A stretch of 64,000 bases of DNA from an uncultured Chloroflexales bacterium (GTDB lineage: Bacteria; Chloroflexota; Chloroflexia; Chloroflexales; Chloroflexaceae): positions 1 through 64,000 of the forward strand of contig CALGUG010000005.1 in the NCBI GenBank assembly GCA_937902315.1, in the 5' to 3' direction. Below are positions 59,809 to 64,000 of this stretch, piece after piece. Position numbers and translations under genes: made by a program. The stretch's first letter is position 1; every line of letters begins with the position of its first letter. The notes under the pieces were generated by a model. The model made no database searches. It worked only from the letters and a program-made list of their open reading frames with translations, and was not told where the DNA came from.

Positions 59809-62800
59809 AAGCTGTTTATTCCTTCTAAGCCAAACAGGAAATCATCATCGCCCCAGTCCTTCACTTGATCCTGAATCATCGTTCTATCAAAACCCAAGGC
59901 TATCTGAGAGGCGATATAGCTCTCTTTGAGTAGCTCACTGAGCGTGGCTGGGTTATGCCAATCGCTGCTTTCAAGGACGACAAAACGTTGGAGGATCAGT
60001 GGACGATCGCCATTATGCTGGTTGAGATACTTGATTTCGCTGAGCATATACTTACGCAGTGCTTGCTGGATGTTCAGAATGCGCTGGTATTCGGGTGAGT
60101 TGGGCGCTGGCCCGCTTGGACTGCTAACGCTTTGTTCTGTCTGGGCACTCCAAGCGGCTCGCTCGCTGTAGAGCTGGCAGATCTTATCGACCCAGTTGTC
60201 GAGCGCATCGCTGCGTTGGAAGTCGCTGATCTCAACCGGATAGTGTGTTTGATCGGGGCGATGGAATGGGCTGCCAACCTGAACCATACTGGTCTGGCCC
60301 GATTTAGCGATATAACCGCGCCCCAAGATGAGTTCTTTGTCGCGCACGCCTGCGGGAGTGCGCATGACGCGCAGGGCCTCGATCGCGCTGGCGGTGCGCA
60401 GGCCCAAGCCGTAGTTAGAGGCCATAATTCGGCGCTTCAGGTCGCTACTGTTGCCTTCGGGGCTGCTAGCGGCTATAACGTGGAAGCCATCGCGGCCATA
60501 GCGACGCACCAGCATCGTGAGTGTATCGCTCAGATCGTGCATGCGCTGGATCTCTTCGCTGAAGTCATCGAAATCGTCGATGATCATAAAGAGCTCGCGC
60601 TGGCTCTGCTCGGCGAGTTTGCTAACTTCGGCTTGCAACTGCGGCAATAGCGCTTCGAGCTCAGCGATCTCGTTGATGACCGCAAGCGTATGGGGTAGCT
60701 TTTTCAGGCTGTGGTAGCCGCCGTACTCAACGAAGCGGCGCTGCAGATCGACCAGAATGAAGGCAGCGTTGCTTGGTTCGTAGCGCTGTGCGAGCGCGAA
60801 AACCATGTTGTAGAGCGCGGTCGTTTTGCCCGAAAGCGGCGGCCCCACGATCATAAAGTGCGGCCCAGAGCGTTGCAGGTCGATTTCTGCCACCTCGAGA
60901 TCGCCGCCTTGCCCAACTACGATCTGGGCGCTGCGACCGCTATTGCTTTGGCGCGCCAGCATCTCTTCGAGGCTAACCAGTTGCGGCAAAACCCGGATCG
61001 GCGTCGGTAGGCTGCGCAGCTTGAGGCTTTGTGCGTGGAGCGCCATCGCGCTGCCGAGCTGGCGCAGCTCTTCGGCTTCGGGGCGCTGCGGGCGCCCTTC
61101 TTCGTCTAGCACACCGACCGGTAGGGCCGCTTGGAAGGCCAGCGGACGCCGATCTTTGCGGATATAGCCGCGTCCGGGCAGGTCGTCGAGTTCGGCTGCG
61201 CCGCGCCCAACGATATCGAGATAGGCATCGGTATTGGATTGTTTAAAGGTGATACGTTCGCCGAACATGCTCAGGAAGCGGCTCGGCAGATGGCTGTGGA
61301 GGTTGGTCGCCAGCACTAGCGCTATGCCGACGCTCAGCGAGCGGCGCGTCAGCGGCATCAACATCGCTTCGACCAAAACATCGTAGTTCTCCATCAGGGC
61401 GATGAAGTTATCGATACAGAGCACAATCGCTGGCAGAGTGCGTTGTGGATTGCGGCTGTTGTATTCGAACAGGTTGCTGCAATCGGCATCGCTTAGCAGT
61501 TGTTGGCGCTCTTCGACCACGTTCTGAAGATGATCGAGCAGACGTTGGAGCCGTTCGCTGAAGTTCTCTTCGTCTGCCGAGATGATCGCGCCCATATGCG
61601 GCAGGGCTTCGAAGCTGCGGAAGCTCTGGCCTCCCATATCGAGAATGTAGAACTGGACCTCATCGGGGCGATGGCTGGCGGCTAGGTCGGTGATGATGGT
61701 GCGGATCAGACTGGTTTTGCCCATGCCCGCGTCGCCGAAGATGGCCAGATGGCTGCGAGTCAGATCGAACTGCAACGGATCTTGGCGGGCCTCGGCTGGG
61801 TCGTCGACGATGCCGACGCGCGGGCGCAGGGCTTGATTCTGCCAATCGATGCCGGGCCAGAGTTGGGCGCTATCGTTATTGACCCAATCGCTGACGACTT
61901 CGTTCAGACTCTTGCGCGCTGTTTGCTTGCCATCGTTGATGGGCGTCTCGAGCGAGAGGCTGTTAGGCAGGAAGGCTGGCCAGGGTCGGGGAGCCGGTTT
62001 GCCTGCGATCTCGGAGGTGATTTTGACCACCATATCGAAGAAGCGCGGCGACTCGCCATCGGCGGCGCTGGCATGCTCGGGTAGATCGGGCCAGAGTACA
62101 CCTGCTGCGCGCGTATCGCTCTGGTCTTCGCCGCTGTAGGCGACTTGGATCAGCTCCAGGTTCTCGTTACCTGCCTGCAGATAACCGCGCCCGGCGATGC
62201 TCGGGAGTTGAGCTGCATCGGGGCGTCGCAAGAGTTCGCGACTGGTATCGGCCTGTTCGACCCACAAGCAGAGCCGCAACTTGATATTGGCTCGCATCTG
62301 ATCGGTCACACCCTTGGGCTGCTGAGAAGCCAAGATCAGGTTGATGCCTTGGGCACGGCCTACGCGCGTGATGCTTTCCAACTCGCGCAAATACTCCTCG
62401 TTATCCGAGATCATCTCGGCGTATTCGTCGATGATGATGAAGAGGTGTGGATAGGGCTGGTGCCTGAGATGCAGACCTTTTTGGCGATACTCGACAATGT
62501 CTTTGGTGCCTGTCGAGGCATTCAGCGCTTGGCGACGCCTGATCTCGGCATTGATGGCCGTGAACATACGCTCGACCGCCGCTTTGTTCAGGTTGGTCAC
62601 GATATCGACGCAGTGCGGCAGCTTGGCGAAAGGTGTGAAGGCACCACCACCTTTGTAGTCGACCAGCACAAAGTTGAGGATATCGGGCGAGTAGTTCAGC
62701 GCTAAGCCGACGATTAAGGTCATCAGCAGTTCTGACTTACCTGAGCCGGTGCCGCCCGCTACCATACCGTGCACACCGTCTTCTTTGGCCTCTAGCTTGA

Positions 62801-64000
62801 GAATGCGAATCTTGTTGCCTGATGTGATACCCAAGGGCGCGCGCAGCCAGTTGGCATGTTCGGCGCTGGCGTTTTCCTCCCAGCGCTCGCGCACTTTGCG
62901 GCTCAACTCATCTAAGAAGAGCTGTGGCTCTTTGCTGATCTGGAAGATCTCGGCGATTAGATCGCGGAAGGACGACTTCGTGGGCAGCGCGGCGATCTTG
63001 AAGGGCTGCGGATAGGACCGTTGCGAAGCTTTGAGCGCCTCTTGCATCTTCTCGCCCGCCAAGCGGATCTGATGAATCTCACTGCTGACCCGCTTTTGTT
63101 GATCTTCGTCGCTAACCTGCTCCTGTGGCTTCTCGTTGTTGACCTGCTTCTGTTGATCGACTGATCCGGGCGGCAGCGCGACTTGGAAGGCGAGCGCCAT
63201 ACGCCCGACGCGTGTGTAGCCACGTCCGCTGACCTCTTCGGCCTCGTTGACTTGTGTACCCACGATGCTGCTGTACTCTTCGGAATCGGCTAGCCGCAGG
63301 GCGTAGCGCTCGGTGAACAGGCTATAGAGCTTGCTGCTAAGCACGTTCAGACGGTTGGCCGTAATGATCACATGCAGGCCGTAAGCACGTCCTTGGCGCG
63401 CCAACGAGACGAACATCACCAGAGGGTTGGTCTCATCTTCGGCTTGCTTGCCGCTGCCGAAGCTTTCGATAAACTCGGCGATATTGTCGATCGCGACCAG
63501 AATCGCAGGTAGATGCTTATCGGGATGGGTCGCGTTGTATTCGTAGAGGGTGGAGACACTCGCATGACTGAACAGACTCTTGCGCTTATTGAGCTCTTCG
63601 TTCAGTTCGCGCCAGAGCTGCTGAATGCGCTCTTCGTAGCCACGCTCGTCGGGCATAATGATCGTGCCAACGTGCGGCAGCGCTTCGAGGACTTCGAGAT
63701 TGCGCCCACCAAGATCCAAGATATGGGCGTGAAATTCGCTCGGGCTATGGGTGGCTGCCAAACTGAGCACCAGCGAGCGTAGCAGAGTAGTTTTGCCCCA
63801 GCCGGAGGCTCCGAACACTACGGCGTGCCCGCGCGTGAAGTCGATGATCAGTGGCAGTTGCTGGGCGTTGTAGGGGTCGTCGATCAAGCCGACCACGGCG
63901 CGCATGGCCTGCTGCTTCCAATCGATCCCGTGCCATTTGCCTTTGCCCTCTTGCCACTCTTGAATGAAGGGGTTGAGCGCTAGCCATCGGCTGTGGCCGA
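59805..64000 (-). CDS. eccC: FtsK/SpoIIIE-type multi-ATPase of a type VII secretion system (EccC/EssC-like), 5' end outside window
   Basis: About 1398 residues are visible and the frame is open to the window edge, so the N-terminus is missing. Four ATPase modules are seen. Module a has Walker A GASGWGKT (nt 63789-63812) and AILVAIDN. Module b has GGTGSGKS, VLVDYKGGGAF, HLFIIIDEYAEM and ILASQQPKG (about 62730-62170); this is the canonical D1 motor with Walker B Asp-Glu. Module c has GDAGMGKT and IVLCIDN (about 61740-61400). Module d has GPPLSGKT and LFMIIDD (about 60850-60580). Modules a and c are close relatives (GIDWKQQAMR..VGLIDDP versus GIDWQNQALR..VGIVDDP). EccC normally has three motor modules, so this one is extended at least by one. 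It powers substrate translocation and binds WXG100 partners through its last domains. No membrane helix lies in the visible part. Confidence 0.92.
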   Translation of the reverse strand, partial: GHSRWLALNPFIQEWQEGKGKWHGIDWKQQAMRAVVGLIDDPYNAQQLPLIIDFTRGHAVVFGASGWGKTTLLRSLVLSLAATHSPSEFHAHILDLGGRNLEVLEALPHVGTIIMPDERGYEERIQQLWRELNEELNKRKSLFSHASVSTLYEYNATHPDKHLPAILVAIDNIAEFIESFGSGKQAEDETNPLVMFVSLARQGRAYGLHVIITANRLNVLSSKLYSLFTERYALRLADSEEYSSIVGTQVNEAEEVSGRGYTRVGRMALAFQVALPPGSVDQQKQVNNEKPQEQVSDEDQQKRVSSEIHQIRLAGEKMQEALKASQRSYPQPFKIAALPTKSSFRDLIAEIFQISKEPQLFLDELSRKVRERWEENASAEHANWLRAPLGITSGNKIRILKLEAKEDGVHGMVAGGTGSGKSELLMTLIVGLALNYSPDILNFVLVDYKGGGAFTPFAKLPHCVDIVTNLNKAAVERMFTAINAEIRRRQALNASTGTKDIVEYRQKGLHLRHQPYPHLFIIIDEYAEMISDNEEYLRELESITRVGRAQGINLILASQQPKGVTDQMRANIKLRLCLWVEQADTSRELLRRPDAAQLPSIAGRGYLQAGNENLELIQVAYSGEDQSDTRAAGVLWPDLPEHASAADGESPRFFDMVVKITSEIAGKPAPRPWPAFLPNSLSLETPINDGKQTARKSLNEVVSDWVNNDSAQLWPGIDWQNQALRPRVGIVDDPAEARQDPLQFDLTRSHLAIFGDAGMGKTSLIRTIITDLAASHRPDEVQFYILDMGGQSFRSFEALPHMGAIISADEENFSERLQRLLDHLQNVVEERQQLLSDADCSNLFEYNSRNPQRTLPAIVLCIDNFIALMENYDVLVEAMLMPLTRRSLSVGIALVLATNLHSHLPSRFLSMFGERITFKQSNTDAYLDIVGRGAAELDDLPGRGYIRKDRRPLAFQAALPVGVLDEEGRPQRPEAEELRQLGSAMALHAQSLKLRSLPTPIRVLPQLVSLEEMLARQSNSGRSAQIVVGQGGDLEVAEIDLQRSGPHFMIVGPPLSGKTTALYNMVFALAQRYEPSNAAFILVDLQRRFVEYGGYHSLKKLPHTLAVINEIAELEALLPQLQAEVSKLAEQSQRELFMIIDDFDDFSEEIQRMHDLSDTLTMLVRRYGRDGFHVIAASSPEGNSSDLKRRIMASNYGLGLRTASAIEALRVMRTPAGVRDKELILGRGYIAKSGQTSMVQVGSPFHRPDQTHYPVEISDFQRSDALDNWVDKICQLYSERAAWSAQTEQSVSSPSGPAPNSPEYQRILNIQQALRKYMLSEIKYLNQHNGDRPLILQRFVVLESSDWHNPATLSELLKESYIASQIALGFDRTMIQDQVKDWGDDDFLFGLEGINSL

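Overview
This 64 kb window reads as a chromosome segment of a Chloroflexota bacterium, probably class Chloroflexia. That placement is inference from gene content: WYL-type regulators, lipobox substrate-binding proteins, secreted proteins built from DUF11 or CarboxypepD_reg-like modules and ending in a hydrophobic LPLV motif, FHA/vWA/kinase proteins, and an rplU-rpmA-rpmE cluster. No rRNA, tRNA or CRISPR array was recognised. Base composition is moderate, with AT-rich islands upstream of several exported-protein genes.

Layout. 0-12 kb holds mostly single housekeeping or accessory genes: a GT87-like membrane glycosyltransferase, a decayed tnpB, a hybrid histidine kinase, a metallo-hydrolase, a DUF4349 lipoprotein, an MrfA-like helicase, and a membrane glycosyltransferase with an unusual N-terminal domain. 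12.1-13.2 kb is the L21-L27-L31 ribosomal protein operon with a textbook promoter and terminator. 13.6-20.7 kb has three paralogous family-5 substrate-binding lipoproteins in a row, each with its own terminator and no permease. 21.6-39.2 kb mixes regulation and metabolism: WYL regulator, TPR Ser/Thr kinase, PurD-like ATP-grasp, serine hydrolase, DUF4015 glycosidase-like lipoprotein, a NarL-type two-component pair, a short Hsp70, a SIS isomerase, a 43-aa membrane peptide and FabI. 39.9-48.0 kb carries two large secreted proteins, one with DUF11 domains and one a duplicated beta-helix.

The most interesting region is 48.9-64 kb. It is a minus-strand gene string that reads, in transcription order: multi-ATPase FtsK/SpoIIIE (EccC/EssC-like) protein cut by the window end; ubiquitin-like plus FHA protein; WXG100 protein with a long beta-rich C-terminal domain; EspG-like protein; two vWA-TM-FHA proteins; Ser/Thr kinase; PP2C phosphatase; TPR lipoprotein. 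Four-base ATGA overlaps and short gaps tie most of these together. I interpret it as a type VII (ESX/Yuk-like) secretion system coupled to a phospho-Thr signalling module. Canonical EccB, EccD, EccE and MycP are not visible here.

The intergenic spaces are full of small dispersed repeats. Family R1 is a 110-167 bp MITE-like element with CCAAATCCG-type inverted ends flanked by TA. Family R2 has the core GCGTCCGCCTACGGCTACCA (15 copies). Family R3 is a perfect hairpin (CTTCTCCCGC-ATT-GCGGGAGAAG type). Family R4 is a ~190 bp element that in all four copies sits inside an R3-type hairpin with 9-11 bp direct repeats at its ends; three uninterrupted R3 hairpins in the same window show the empty site.
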